DNA from: Epiperipatus broadwayi
Lineage: Eukaryota > Onychophora > Udeonychophora > Euonychophora > Peripatidae
NCBI GenBank assembly: GCA_028023455.1
Contig: JAQFVV010012396.1
Coordinates: forward strand, 3,354,156 to 3,418,155
Direction: 5' to 3'
Length of the DNA: 64,000 nucleotides
The translations under genes were made by a program, and so were the position numbers. Of this stretch, positions 47,972 through 59,458 are shown one piece after another. The notes below the pieces were generated by a model. It searched no databases, was not told where the DNA came from, and saw only the letters and a list, made by a program, of their open reading frames with translations. The first letter of the stretch is position 1. Each line of letters opens with the position of its first letter.

Positions 47972-49735
47972 ACCATTTATACTGAGTTTTTATATGGGAT
48001 GTTCGAAAGACTGGTCTTTTAGGCAGAGAAGAACATACTTGGAGAGTATGTATACCCAAACAATAGCTATAAAATATATTACTAGTGAGACATTTCCAGG
48101 ACATAATTCTTCTTGACTGTTGAGTTCAACACCAGAGTAAAAAGTACTTTTTTTTGTTTCGTGTAAACACAGGTGCCAGTTAATTATCCAAGAATGAATA
48201 AATAATGCACTTTGAACAATGGCCACTAACTCAGTGCCTAAGTTTTACCGATAGACTAGCTCAGCTCCTTGTAATCACTAACAGATTATACATAATTAGT
48301 GGTGAAAGAATTGTAAGAGAGATTGGTAAAAGAAATTGGTAAAAAGAATTGACTGACAAATAAAGTTTAAGTTTTAAGACAATTTATTAACTATCATTAA
48401 TTTACTAAATTTAAACATCTTTATAATTTTTTAACTAATATAACACATGCACATATTAAATTAACACACTATAATATATATCTTATGAAAAGCATAAATA
48501 ATGTTTGATGTTTGTAAAATCATATAGCATTCACAAACACGCACATCAATAGTTCATTTTATGCATGATTATAGAGTTCAAATTACTTGTCTCTGGATGC
48601 TTTACAAATTAATGCAATGGCTATTATGGTATAAATGAAAATAAGCAAATTTTTTACCTAGGATTTTGAATGTAGATTTAGAACTTTGTTTTCTTCTTGT
48701 TTGCTGCTTCCATTACGAATACTTCCAGCTGGCTGGGATGTTTTCTTGAGGAGTTTTATTATTCTTCATGATTATTATTTCCGGAGACAGTTGAATATTT
48801 GATGGAGGATTTCTAAGCTGTTATGCAGACATTATTTCATGGGCAGATATTGCTGATCTTATTTGACTAAGGCTGGAGAAAGATGTGTGTTCCCCAAAAG
48901 CTGCTCAGCACTGCATTTCTGTTTCTGGATACCTAATAAACTGCACTGTTATCTGAACTGAAACAATTACTTGACTGAATGATTGTCCTTTCCAAACTTA
49001 ACTGACTCAATTAATTGTCCAATAAAAAGGTCTATTTATACCTGCGATGTGTTGTCTTTGTAATATCCTCCAGCAATATCTGTTGTTGAAATTCCATTGA
49101 TAATCCTTTGACAACGTGTTTTGGAAGATTGTTTAATTAGTAATAGCCATGCAGACATGTTGTTTTATATTTTTAATTAATAGCCATTGCTGTGTTTTTT
49201 AATGATAATCTTCTTTTATTTCATTTTAATATTTATTACGCATACATTTTTTATTTATTTACAATCATACATATATAACTAGTTTTAAGATTACTTTTTC
49301 TTTAATTCAAATGAAAAGAGATTTGTATTTTTAAAACTTTAAATTATAATTTGGCTAATAATAATAAACTTTACTTCCTTTTATAAAACTTTTAGTTTAT
49401 CTTTTCTAACCAAAACTCCCCCCCCCCTTTTAATCAATTATTTTCTAACTTTTATTTCAAACTCTTTTACAAAAAATTATTTTAATAATTATATATATAT
49501 AAGGTTTTCACAGTTGTATGATGTAGGTGAATTAATAGTTTTTGGGCTGAACTGTATATTATTTTCCATTTCATATTGATATACATTTATTATATGGTCT
49601 CATGGCATTGATGCCTTAAATTCCTTTCTTATTTTTATAAATAATTGATATCCAAATTAAATTTACTATGGAAGTGGAAAATAATAGATCACTTTCTTTT
49701 CTAAATGTTTAATTGCAAGAAAATGTGATGAAATA

Positions 49736-50500
49736 TTGTCAATATCAGTTTATAAAAAATTCACTCATACAAACAGATATCTTAATTTTAATTCTCATCA
49801 TCATCCTGCACAAATTTTTTTTGTAGCAAAAAATCTGTTGACTAGAGCTTATAATTTATCTGATAAAGAACATTTTAGCCAAGAAATAGAACTTACAAAA
49901 ATATTATACTTTTTAGTAATTATAATAAAAACATTATATGTAAGGCTTTACATAACATTAATACTAAAAAGAAAAAAAGGATAGAATTGACAATTCCTCT
50001 TTTAATAGAGTAATTTTACCTTATATTAAAAGGGTTACTAATAAAATTAGTAGAAGACTATCTTGTTTTAATATAAAGACTACTTTTTCTACTGGCAATA
50101 TAAACCTAAAGACAGAATATTTTTGGAACACCAAGGAGTTTATGAAATTCCATGTTTGCAGTGCTCAAGAAGCTATGTGGGTCAGTCTAATAGATGAATA
50201 AATGCCAGAATTAAGGAACATAGAAATGCTTTTAATCAAAAAATTAGCACATCAGTTTTTACTGCCCATTTTTAGAAATTGGTCACAAACCTGATTTTGA
50301 CAATACAAAAGTACTTTCTAATTTGGAAAGATATTATTTAAGAAGCACAAAAGAGTAAATTGAAATATTAAAGAGACCTACTGATTTAAATGGGGCTGAC
50401 AAAGCACAACATATTCCAGCTATGTAGAAATCTCTCATTTTATCTAATATTAACTTAAAATGAATAGGTGAAAAAACTGAGGAAAATAAACATTTTGATA
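49736..50500 (+). pseudogene. Penelope-like RT C-terminus and GIY-YIG endonuclease
   Basis: The first piece (49736-49984) has VYKKFTHTNRYLNFNSHHHP and KNLLTRAYNL, the conserved stretch after the RT core. Next, in other frames, come YIKRVTNKI and DRIFLEHQGVYEIPC. The GIY-YIG domain follows at about 50125-50230 with SYVGQSNR and ARIKEHRNA. The tail (about 50285-50460) has DFDNTKVL, IEILKRPTDLNGADKAQHIP. At least two frameshifts and several stops (for example TGA in place of a codon after SNR) make it non-functional. GIY-YIG makes the nick used for insertion in active relatives. Confidence 0.88.
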
Positions 50501-50605
50501 AGCCTCATATTGTGAATGCTGAACTACTTCAAGTTGAATCTCATTTTTCAACTTGCACTGAGTCACATTATTGTTTGAGATCTAATTATTTTTTTTTCAA
50601 AAGTT

Positions 50606-50648
50606 AACCTTGATAATGGTGGTTGCTAGTCTGTCGAAATATCGGATT
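50606..50648 (+). other. Degenerate hammerhead-like motif at Penelope 3' end
   Basis: TTGATAA (50610-50616) followed by GAAA (50636-50639) occupies the place where Penelope-like terminal repeats are known to carry CTGATGA...GAAA hammerhead ribozyme cores. The core has changed bases and I could not draw a good stem II, so activity is unlikely. Confidence 0.3.
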
Positions 50649-50708
50649 GTAATGCAAAATAATAGACAGTTTATTCCCAAAAACAATAATTTATCTACAT
50701 CATACAAC

Positions 50709-50752
50709 CATAAAATATCGGTATGAAATGAAAAGTAATACATGGTTCAGCT

Positions 50753-50794
<42 letters not shown>

Positions 50795-50803
50795 ATATGT
50801 ATG

Positions 50804-50841
<38 letters not shown>

Positions 50842-50953
50842 TCTAAATATCATACATTTTAACAGGCATACCATTAGAAGTAATTTACTCAGAAAAAGCA
50901 TTTTAAACTATAATTATATTATTTAGTAATTGTGTTTTTTCTCATGGGTCATA
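50709..50953. repeat. TA microsatellites
   Basis: (TA)n runs at about 50756-50791 and 50813-50837, in an imperfect inverted arrangement around ATGTATGATATTT. Further long TA runs occur at 51236-51292. Confidence 0.8.
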
Positions 50954-51032
50954 GCATTGGCCAGGAAGCAAACCCGCTAAGCCGGGACAACTACTTGTAA
51001 GGCGGCTGTTCTGACCTCTCAACTACCAATGC
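50954..51032 (-). tRNA. tRNA-like sequence, probably pseudogene or SINE head
   Basis: On the minus strand a perfect 7-bp acceptor stem pairs GCATTGG with CCAATGC. An A-box-like TAGTTGAGAGG (51015-51025) and a B-box-like GGTTTGCTTCC (50964-50974) are in the right order. A loop CTTACAA would place UAC at the anticodon, but the anticodon stem is poor (one mismatch, two G-U pairs). The variable region is long (~13 nt), and the T-loop lacks the usual TTCGA. GC content is far above the surroundings. It is best read as a tRNA-derived relic. Confidence 0.45.
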
Positions 51033-51259
51033 TTGACAGTAATTGTATTTTTGACTGAAATACTCAAAGCAAAGGTAAATTCTGTTATTATTATTATTTT
51101 TAGCATTTAGTTAAAAATACAATTACTGGATGATATACTTTCATTTCACAAGTTTGCTTTTAATTAGTATTTTCTTTATGTTATAACTAAAAAATTACTT
51201 ATAACAATATATATAATATTCCTATTAAATTTCAAATATATATATATATATATATATAT

Positions 51260-51296
<37 letters not shown>

Positions 51297-52269
51297 CTGT
51301 GTTTTTGTAATTAATAAAAAATTGTTTAGCTTAAAAAAATAAATATTATATGTAACTTTTTACCTTAGAAACAGAATATTATTAAATACATTTTGAGCTA
51401 AGCTTTGTATCCATTGGAATGAATTAATTTTATCATGTTTAATTTTCAAATTATGTATCAACATTTTACTGCACTAAAATAAAATCTAAGAATATTAATA
51501 TTGTATTAAAATTTTGGTTGGGACTTTATTATAAATGTACATTTTGCTGTATCCTGCTCATCCATATTCTGTATATTTGAATGGACAAGGTTATATACAT
51601 GAGGAGCCAGAGTGCCTTAAAGTCAACAAGGGCATGTCAATAATATTGTCATCAACAAGGAATTTGGATGCACCATTATCAGATTTTCAATTGGTATGGA
51701 TGGCTGAAGAGTTGGAGAGTGGAATAGATTGAAGCCTGTCCATTAATTTTGAAGATTTGCTATCTTAATATAAGTTGAGTACTGATTTTATATGTGGGTA
51801 GGAAATAATGATCTGGACCTGCTGATGAGTGTTGGTTCAGCATAATATATATTAAAGATCATTTATCTTTTTACATGTGTATTGGTTATATGAGATTCAG
51901 TGGATAGGTAAAGGGAACTTGAAAGTCTGTATTTAAATCCTCTACATTAACTACATTTTATTTATACGCATGTATAAATGAGAGAGTATGTATATGTGAA
52001 TACTTAATGAAATTAGTTATAAGTAAGATTGGAATTTTAAGTGTAAGCAAATAATAATAACATTTTTTTAAGATTAAACTTTATTTTAATTAAATTGTGT
52101 TTTATAAACAAAAATATTTAGAAATGAAAAGAGAGAGAGAGAGAATAAAGATTGTTTGTCATATTAAAATGCATTAAATTTTATTTAGATTTAATATACT
52201 TTGTTCATAAATAATTATTATTTGAAATTTATTTATTTATTTTGATGAATAATTTACTTCACTAATTGA
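51033..52269. other. No gene confirmed; one 65-codon frame
   Basis: A plus-strand frame at 51535-51732 has a more balanced composition than its surroundings but no recognised motif. The stretch to about 51840 may be a fragment of an unidentified repeat. A (GA)n run lies at about 52130-52145. Confidence 0.35.
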
Positions 52270-52950
52270 TCCAATATTTATAATATGCTTTAAACATATA
52301 TAGGTAAAGTTAATAAAATTTTCACAAATAACAATGTTTAACTTAGCACTTTCAGAGTATATTTACTCCATATTCATAGTCATTATTATATGTTAAATGT
52401 AATAAATATAAATTATTATCCTGTCCATTTTTTCAATATTGTAAATCAGATGTCCCTTTTATTGATTGTATTTAGATCGTTTGCAATGAAACCCTTCCTT
52501 TATTTTCTTTTGGTGTCATTTCTTTCTTTGCAAACAATTTTGGCATTAGAAGGTTCAAATTTATGATTAAATGTTTTTTCATGTTGGCAAATATTGAATT
52601 GCCTTTATTTTTGTTTACCTCTATCATACATATATAAGTGTAGTTCTATGCTATTATTTACTGTGGCCTGAATTTCTAGCATAAAAATTGTTTGCAAAGA
52701 AAGAGATGACCATATGCAATCGATCGAAGAGATGCCTACTTTACAATATCAGAAAAATTGACAGGATAATGATTTGCATAAATTTGCATTCATTACATTT
52801 AACACACAATAATGGCCATGAATATGGAGTAAATATACTCCAAAAGTGCTAAGCTAAACGTTGTTATTTGTAAAATTTTATTAACTTCACTTATATACGT
52901 TTAAAGCATATTATAAGTATTATTTATTTTAAGTAAATGTAATTTAAAAA
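52270..52950. repeat. Palindromic foldback repeat, ~300-bp arms
   Basis: The left arm blocks AATATGCTTTAAACATATA, TAATAAAATTTTCACAAATAACA, AGTATATTTACTCCATATTCAT and CTTTCTTTGCAAACAATTTT are mirrored on the right (the last at about 52686-52703). The centre is near 52612 with a ~120-bp unpaired loop. It is non-coding and distinct in sequence from the other hairpins. Confidence 0.85.
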
Positions 52951-55900
52951 GCGTCTAAAATTTAATTTTCAAACAGCTATAGAATAAAATGCATTGCCTC
53001 AAGTTTTTGTTCTAAAGTTATCATAGTTTTTTTTTTGCTTTCTAACTTGGTATCATTAATATAAATGAAGATGATAAAAATATTATAATTTTTAAAAAAA
53101 TGGTCATACACTTCTTTTTTATTCAATTTTAGCTAATAAAACTGAAGAAGTAGAGGCAACATTTTATCTGGAGACTATTCTACAGCTCTCAAACCATTTA
53201 CTTCACTGGTAATAACTAGGAAACTGTTATCTGAAAATCATCATGCTTTATAGAAGTCAACAACTAATTACTAGGATCAAAATCAATTAACCAAACTTTT
53301 TATAAGTGAAGTTTAATTTTAATTTTTTTTTTTTTTAACTTTTGATTTTTGTTTTGGAACTTTCAATTCAAAATTCAAAATAGAGCTATAATTAATAATG
53401 ATATTGACTATTAAAAATAATTAAGTATTTATTATGCCTCGGCACTTAAGATTAACTTTAGTAATTTCTACAGGAACATTGAGCCACATCAAATGTTTGG
53501 TTTATCTGTGTGCCAATGTATCGTTATAACCATTGCCAGGAATTAACAACCAAAAATATAAAAAAGACCTAATTTTTGTTTAAGAATAAAAATACTTTAT
53601 TTATTTGTTTAATATTATTGTTCTTGTAACTTAAAAAAGAAAAAAAAATTTCTTAGCTCTAAAAGTATGAAATTAAATTAGAAACATCGGGTAAACAAAG
53701 ATATATTATATGTATTATTTTTATTACAAAATTGGCATATTGTACACAATATATTTCTAGGTTTAATATTTATATTCATGTGTGAGTGTGTGTGATAAGT
53801 ATTTTTGAATAAAAGTAAGATTTAAAAAAATCTGATTATTCTTTAACTTCAATATATTTTTTGGCTACTTTTATTATTAATTTTTATTTGATAATCTTTA
53901 AGTAATATTCTTATATTTATTTTTAAAAAGTTTGTTGGATTTACTTTATTTATTAAATATGTATTAAAATATTAATAAAATGTCTGGTCTAATATTTACT
54001 TACATGTATATTTTTTTCAGTAGACCCTAAAAAAAGGAAATCCTACAGTATATAGAACAGAAGATCCCTCTATGTACTTATAGTTGAAATAGATAAAAGT
54101 TATTAAATATATTTTAAAATTTTAAGTCAGATATGGGAATGAGATAGAGCCCAAGATGTTACCATTATTTCCAAATGTTTGGTTGCATATTTATTTGTGT
54201 ATTTGTTTATTTGTACATATAAAACTATTTCATCATAGTCTAAAGACCACACAATTAGTTATTCTTATTAGAACATCATAAACATGCTGGTTAATTACTT
54301 GCAATAGTAAAATAAATTATACTTTCAATCATATTTAAGCAAAATCTAATGCTTATATAAGATTATCCAATTTTTTAATATCAATCTCTAACATAACCAT
54401 TTTTGACCTATATACATGTTCTTTTGCACTATGTTATTTTTAGATTTTTGAGGAGGAACATCCATTGGTATAAATAAAGTTGCAGCTAATTATAAATATT
54501 ACAACATGATTTGATTTAATAATTTAAGTAGCAGAATGAATTCTGATAACTTTAACAGATTATCATTATTATTTATTAAATTTAATCTTTTGTTTTGATT
54601 TTTGAAAATAAAAAAAAATATAGATAATTTTTAATTTTTTAAAACTGACTCCATTTTTATTTATTTATTTAGTTAAGAATATGAAATTATTTAATATGTA
54701 TTATAATAAACTGACTTAATTTGCCTAACATATATACAAAACCCTCATATAGTGTTCTATTTAGGAGGTTGATGAGTGGAGGAGAGTTGATATAATTGTT
54801 ATGAAATATTTAATTTGGCCCACCTGAAAGATTTCCTAATGACGTACATAGAACATGCATACACTTTGAGAAGATACATTTATATAATACATAGATAATT
54901 TAAACACTATTATAACATATATTTGCTCTATAATAAAATTTTATAATTTGAATTATTACTATTTTAAATATATATTAGAATAGTAATAATATATAAACCA
55001 GTAGTTAGAGAAAATGTAGAAAAGCAAAGTATATACAGATTAGCCAAGTTGTAAAAGAATAAAAAATGGAATAACAAAATTACAGAAACAAAAATTAAAA
55101 TGGAAAAAATTGAGAGTGTACACAGAATCAAAATCTGCAACACTACTGGTATGATGATAATTCATTTTGAAAACCATCTACCTGTCAATTTAGGAACAAA
55201 ATAAAAGATAAAAATTCATATTTATAAATAAAAGTAGAAGGCTATGATTTTGAAATTATTGTCAGTAACTCTGAATAGTAATATAATGTTATAAAATGAT
55301 ATATTAAAGATTAGAGTTGAATATTTACATGTATATGATATTTAAATATGTTTCTGCACTTGTGAAAAGTTATTTTATAAGCAAAGATATAAAAAATTAT
55401 CATACTACTGAACAAGCTAATTCAGAAATCCCTGAATTGCATGGATTGGTTTGAAGATTTAAATTAAATTTATAGCTGAGTAAAAGTGATTTAAATATAA
55501 CTGTGTAATAACAATTAAATTCAATATTTATTGTGGTATAAAACTAATGAAAAAACATGAGATATTTACAATGAGCAATTAATTTAAAAGATAAAATTAA
55601 AATGTTATTATCTATGTATTCTTAATAAATTAAATAGTTTATAATTAACAAATGTAAAATTAATGTATAAGTGAAAATTCCCTACACATGGAATAATATT
55701 TCATTATAAAATAAAGAGTTTGCATGTATTTATTTTGATAATTAATTTATTTAATATTTGATTGCTTAAATAATTATGCTTTGATTTTATAAGATTATAA
55801 ATTTAAAATAAAAAAAAAAGGTAATTTTAAATTAAATTATTGTTTTTACTTTTCCAATTTTATTAATTGTTCACTTAGTCATCAAGGAAAAATGATTAAA

Positions 55901-56132
55901 AAATAAGACATGTTAATGGTAAACAAACCAAAATATTTTTCAAAAAGCATGTGGTGTTGTACTTGATTTCAGGCCAATTAAGATTGTTGTGTTGAAAATT
56001 GTGGATATGTAAAGAATTAAAAATTAGTAATGGAGTTTAGTGATTCAGTTCAGTGACTACTAATTAGCTATATCAATGCAAGTTGCCAGCTTGAGAGTCT
56101 AGTGTTTTAATTCATTATATAAATAACAGATA
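52951..56132. other. No gene seen
   Basis: About 3.2 kb of AT-rich DNA. No coding motif, RNA gene or inverted repeat was recognised. Confidence 0.4.
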
Positions 56133-57293
56133 CACCTCGGTCTCTTTTTAAGCAGACTTATTTAACACGATTTTGAAGTTACGCGATTCATGTTTCACCG
56201 GAAGTCGAACTTTTGCACACTTACATTATATTGAAAGTAATAGCACATTATTGGAATTCAACTTTCATCTTAGTAATTTCAATATTTTCAGTGCTTTATA
56301 ATAGTAAGATTTTATGCAATAATGAAATTAAAATCATGATTTCCACATTTTATATATACACACATTAAATTTTACAAGATTGTAATGTAAATTTGTTCAA
56401 ACATTGTGCGTGTTAATTTTGCATTTTAAATCACATTCTGTTTTTGCTTTTTAAAAAAGAATGTTTAATCAATTATTAATCATTTAGTGTCCACAAGTTT
56501 ATTTTTAAAAGGTGAGTAATAGCAGTGAAACGAAATTTGATTTTTAAACGGAATTGAAAATTAAAAAATTAAAGATAGAAATAAAAGTTTAGATACAAAA
56601 GAAAATGTAAAAAAAGATAATGAAGCAGAAGTGGAACCTGTTTCTTTCACTTCCAAAATGATTCGAGAAGGTCTTCAACTTTCTAATCAGTTGGCAAATT
56701 ATTTTCTTACTAATGACACTAAACACGAACGTGCTCTTAAATTCCAATGAGAGCTAAATGGTTGTATGTCTGGATATCGTGAGCTTCATAAACAATTAAT
56801 AAAATCATCATCTCAAAGATTAATTACTAATTATGTTGTCACTAGAAAACCATTAAAGCAACAACATGAGAGTGAAGTTGGCGCTAGTTATAGTTCCTCT
56901 TGTGAAGAATCTTTACCAGTTTGCAAATGAACCTGTTTATCGGCAAATAGCATTAATAATTAAAACGTGTATAAAAAATGTAAATTACTGTACTGTAAAT
57001 TATACATAAAAATATATTATTTTGAATAAAATTAAATATTATAGTTAAAAAAGTTTATCTTGTATCAATTTTTTTCAAATTTGAAATTTTTTATTAGTCA
57101 TATTTTATTTTCTTATTTTTTTTTGCGCGAATTTTAAAGCAATTTTATGTTGGTGCTTTGCTTTTATGTGAATTTTGAAAAATCACAGACCGCATCCCTC
57201 CTTTTTTAATGTAAGTTACGTTTATTTTTGTGCGATTTCGTTTGCACATGTTTTCTGAGGAACCTGTCTATCACGTAAAATGAGATCCAGGTG
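56133..57293 (+). mobile_element. pogo/Tigger-like DNA transposon, internally deleted
   Basis: The left end CACCTCGGTCTCTTTTTA (56133) and the reverse complement of the right end CACCTGGATCTCATTTTA (57276-57293) are inverted repeats, flanked by TA on both sides (56131-56132 and 57294-57295). The inside holds the C-terminal part of a pogo/Tigger-type transposase. The right ~60 bp matches the left end of the non-autonomous element at 21975-22934, which links the two into one family. Confidence 0.8.
56600..56930 (+). pseudogene. pogo/Tigger-like transposase C-terminus
   Basis: The frame ending at TGA 56928-56930 reads MIREGLQLSNQLANYFLTND, then KHERALKFQ, an in-frame TGA at 56748-56750, then CMSGYRELHKQL. 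The pattern of a helix with L-A-x-x-F, followed by ERALKFxRE and C-x-x-YRE, is the C-terminal region of Tigger/jerky-type DDE transposases. The DDE core and DNA-binding domain are missing. The internal stop confirms it is dead. Confidence 0.65.
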
Positions 57294-57934
57294 TATATCA
57301 GTTCATTCAAAATTCAAAAAAAATATTAATAAACATATAAAAGTAAATTAATCTAAAAATGCATATCTTCTTTGTTGATTGAACACATTGTTGCAAATTG
57401 GATTAAAAATTATCCTCATATGAATAATGACATTATATAATCTTTCACCACTCAAGTAAGAATTGAGTGGTAATACATTGTCTGTTCATCCACACCACTC
57501 AATGGCACTGTTTCTATGCATAAAGCACAGAAATATGCTGTTTACAAGGCTGTTCATAGATCTTATTGTCTGTAAACTGTTCAAACACTAAAGATGTTGT
57601 TGAAGTGTACCCTTCACCCAACATCGCTAGCATGTGAATATTATTAGCGATGAGTTGTGACACTCTCTATAGACATTACTCTTGACTATTGTACAGCATA
57701 TGATATGAAGGTTTCTGTAGTTGTAATGACAAAAAAATATTAGAACATATTTTTTTTTGGTTAAATGTATTGTAATTTATGTGAGTTAGTAAAATTTGTA
57801 ATGAATTCTCAAACACCCCTACTTTCGTTCTTAAGGGTCATAATTCACTAAATGACGAGTGTAAATCACAGTTTGGCAAAGTTCACGATCAAGTCGCGCA
57901 CTTTCCAATACTTTTTTGAGATTAAAACAGTTAC

Positions 57935-58190
57935 ATGGCAGACAACCATTTGGCATTGAAATTTTTATATTTACCTGCTACAGAAGCAGATGCGGTGGCC
58001 TTTTTTTAATCAAAAAATATTTTACCCACACAGAAAAACTGTCTTTGTGGTGGTTTAATGAAATTAAGTCATTGTCAAACATCTGAAATGGAATGTCAAT
58101 CACATCCATGTCACCGAAAGTATTCCATTCAGTCATAGAATGTGGTTTGAGGGCTGCTGAATATTTATTATTGGAACCGGGATGAGCTTA
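57935..58190 (+). pseudogene. ISXO2-like transposase N-terminal zinc-ribbon relic
   Basis: From the ATG at 57935 the frame reads ...EADAVAFF, a stop, then ILPTQKNCLCGGLMKLSHC and CQSHPCHRKYSIQS before another stop. A LPTxKxCxCGxxMKL phrase followed by C-x4-C-H-R-K-x-SI is the N-terminal zinc ribbon typical of invertebrate ISXO2/Merlin transposases. Downstream, the DDE domain is not recognisable. Confidence 0.5.
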
Positions 58191-58319
58191 CAGTGAAGCA
58201 TATTAGAGCTGAGTTGGAAATGCATCTATGACAACAGCTCTTAGAGAGCTCTGTTGAGAAAGCCTTGTTTAAAAGTAAAAAAGCAATTTCTATGTACTTG
58301 TTTATGAATAAAAACACTG

Positions 58320-58540
58320 TAAATGACAAAAAAAAAGTTTTTTCAAAAACAAGAAAAAAGACTGAAAAAAAAAACTTTCTTAAAAAAAAAAAGACTGGAA
58401 AAAAGAAATGTTTGTTTTTTAAAAAAAAAAACAGAATGTTTTAAAAAGCCAAAAAAAAAAAAAAAAATTATTTTTAAGAAATATACATAAAACAAAACAA
58501 AAAAAATCAAATAAATCCAAAAATTAAAAACAAATCAACA
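58320..58540. repeat. A-rich low-complexity tract
   Basis: Repeated poly-A blocks broken by AAAGACTG, GTTTTTT and ACAAATC. Probably simple-sequence expansion. A C10A12-type homopolymer junction lies separately at 59109-59131. Confidence 0.8.
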
Positions 58541-58645
58541 AAATAAAAACAGCCCAGTAATGTTATATCTATTTGTTTTTCACTAGCAACAGTGCCATCA
58601 GGTGGTGTGAATGATTACACAATGTATTACCAATTGAGTATATGG

Positions 58646-59458
58646 TTTCCTTCAATCGATAAAATCTCTAGTTCTTGAATCTAACATTCATGTTGCTTTG
58701 TAGATTCTATTAAAAACTTTTTAATATAATAGTATTTTTTTTTTAAAAAAAAATATTTCCAATGAAACTAAGAATGTTGTAGCATGTTACCATATCATTC
58801 TAAGATTAACACAAAATATTTAAAATATAATGCATTATTAATGATACAATGAGATTATTAAACTTAGTAATCCAATTCTGAAATTGAGATTATAAAAAAA
58901 AATATTATGATGGTAAAGAGTAATAATTGTCATCAATGATAATCAAATGTTATTGATTTATTATATTGGGCCACAAATTTCACATATGCAAAGAATAAAA
59001 GCAAAAAATAATAACATACTGGTAATCAAAGATAGTAGAATCTGCACAATAAATTGTTTGGCTGATATTTTAAATGTAGTCACTTCTATAAGCAGTAAAA
59101 CTTTAAGTCCCCCCCCCCCAAAAAAAAAAAAACCATGAGAATCAGACAATTTTTTAGATCAGTTATAAGTTTACCTTATAAATATCAATACAAGATATTG
59201 AAGCAATGACTCTACATATTTTCTAAATATTTTCAAGAATAAAATGTATAGCTTTACCCAAAAAAATTGCTCAACTCTAAATTTAAGATAAAATGTTAGA
59301 GCATAGATATATTTTTGTTATTTTTGAGCTAATAAGCATACTAAAAATATGATTTTAAATTAATAAAATCATTAAATGTTGTAAACATAGTACACATAGC
59401 ACTATTTTATTACATTTAGGACTAGAGTGGTGCTCAGTTTTATCATATATATATATAT
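58646..59458. other. No gene seen
   Basis: AT-rich; frames near 58947-59149 on both strands overlap the C-run/A-run and are chance. Confidence 0.4.

Larger units (their letters stand above)
46271..49490. repeat. 3.2-kb palindrome of two inverted LTR-like arms
   Basis: The left arm (46271-47963) and right arm (47965-49490) are reverse complements along their whole length, with moderate divergence and no spacer. The centre is near 47964. Paired landmarks include TTTTGTAAAAGAGTTTGAAA at the ends, TATAAATA boxes (46723, 46893 and 49033-49040), CTGCACTGTTATCTGAACTG and GTTCTTCTCTGCCTAAAAGA. The arms differ in length by ~167 bp because of a tandem duplication in the left one. At the centre TGGTGCCCAATGTGGGAC (47954-47971) matches the tRNA-Lys1,2 primer-binding site at 15 of 18 positions, two bases after a CA. 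I infer a head-to-head pair of ~1.5-kb LTRs. Confidence 0.85.
49513..50708 (+). mobile_element. Penelope-like element, 5'-truncated, with inverted ends
   Basis: Plus-strand remnant of a Penelope-like retroelement holding the RT C-terminus and a GIY-YIG endonuclease. The ~70-bp terminal sequence at 50640-50708 reappears as its reverse complement at 49513-49582 (GTTGTATGATGTAG, GTTTTTGGG, AACTGT.TATTATTTT). Inverted terminal copies on truncated 5' ends are a known habit of this group. The element abuts the large palindrome at 46271-49490. Confidence 0.85.
57458..58645 (+). mobile_element. ISXO2/Merlin-like element relic with inverted ends
   Basis: 57458-57514 and the reverse complement of 58577-58645 share GGTAATACATTGT, TCATCCACACCAC and GGCACTGTT. 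Between them are a transposase relic (57935-58190) and a long A-rich low-complexity tract (58320-58540). The outer limits and the 8-bp target duplication expected for Merlin elements could not be fixed. Confidence 0.5.

Noticed and set aside
47748-48226. Frames on both strands at the palindrome centre
   Set aside because: They mirror one another because of the inverted repeat and contain no known domain.
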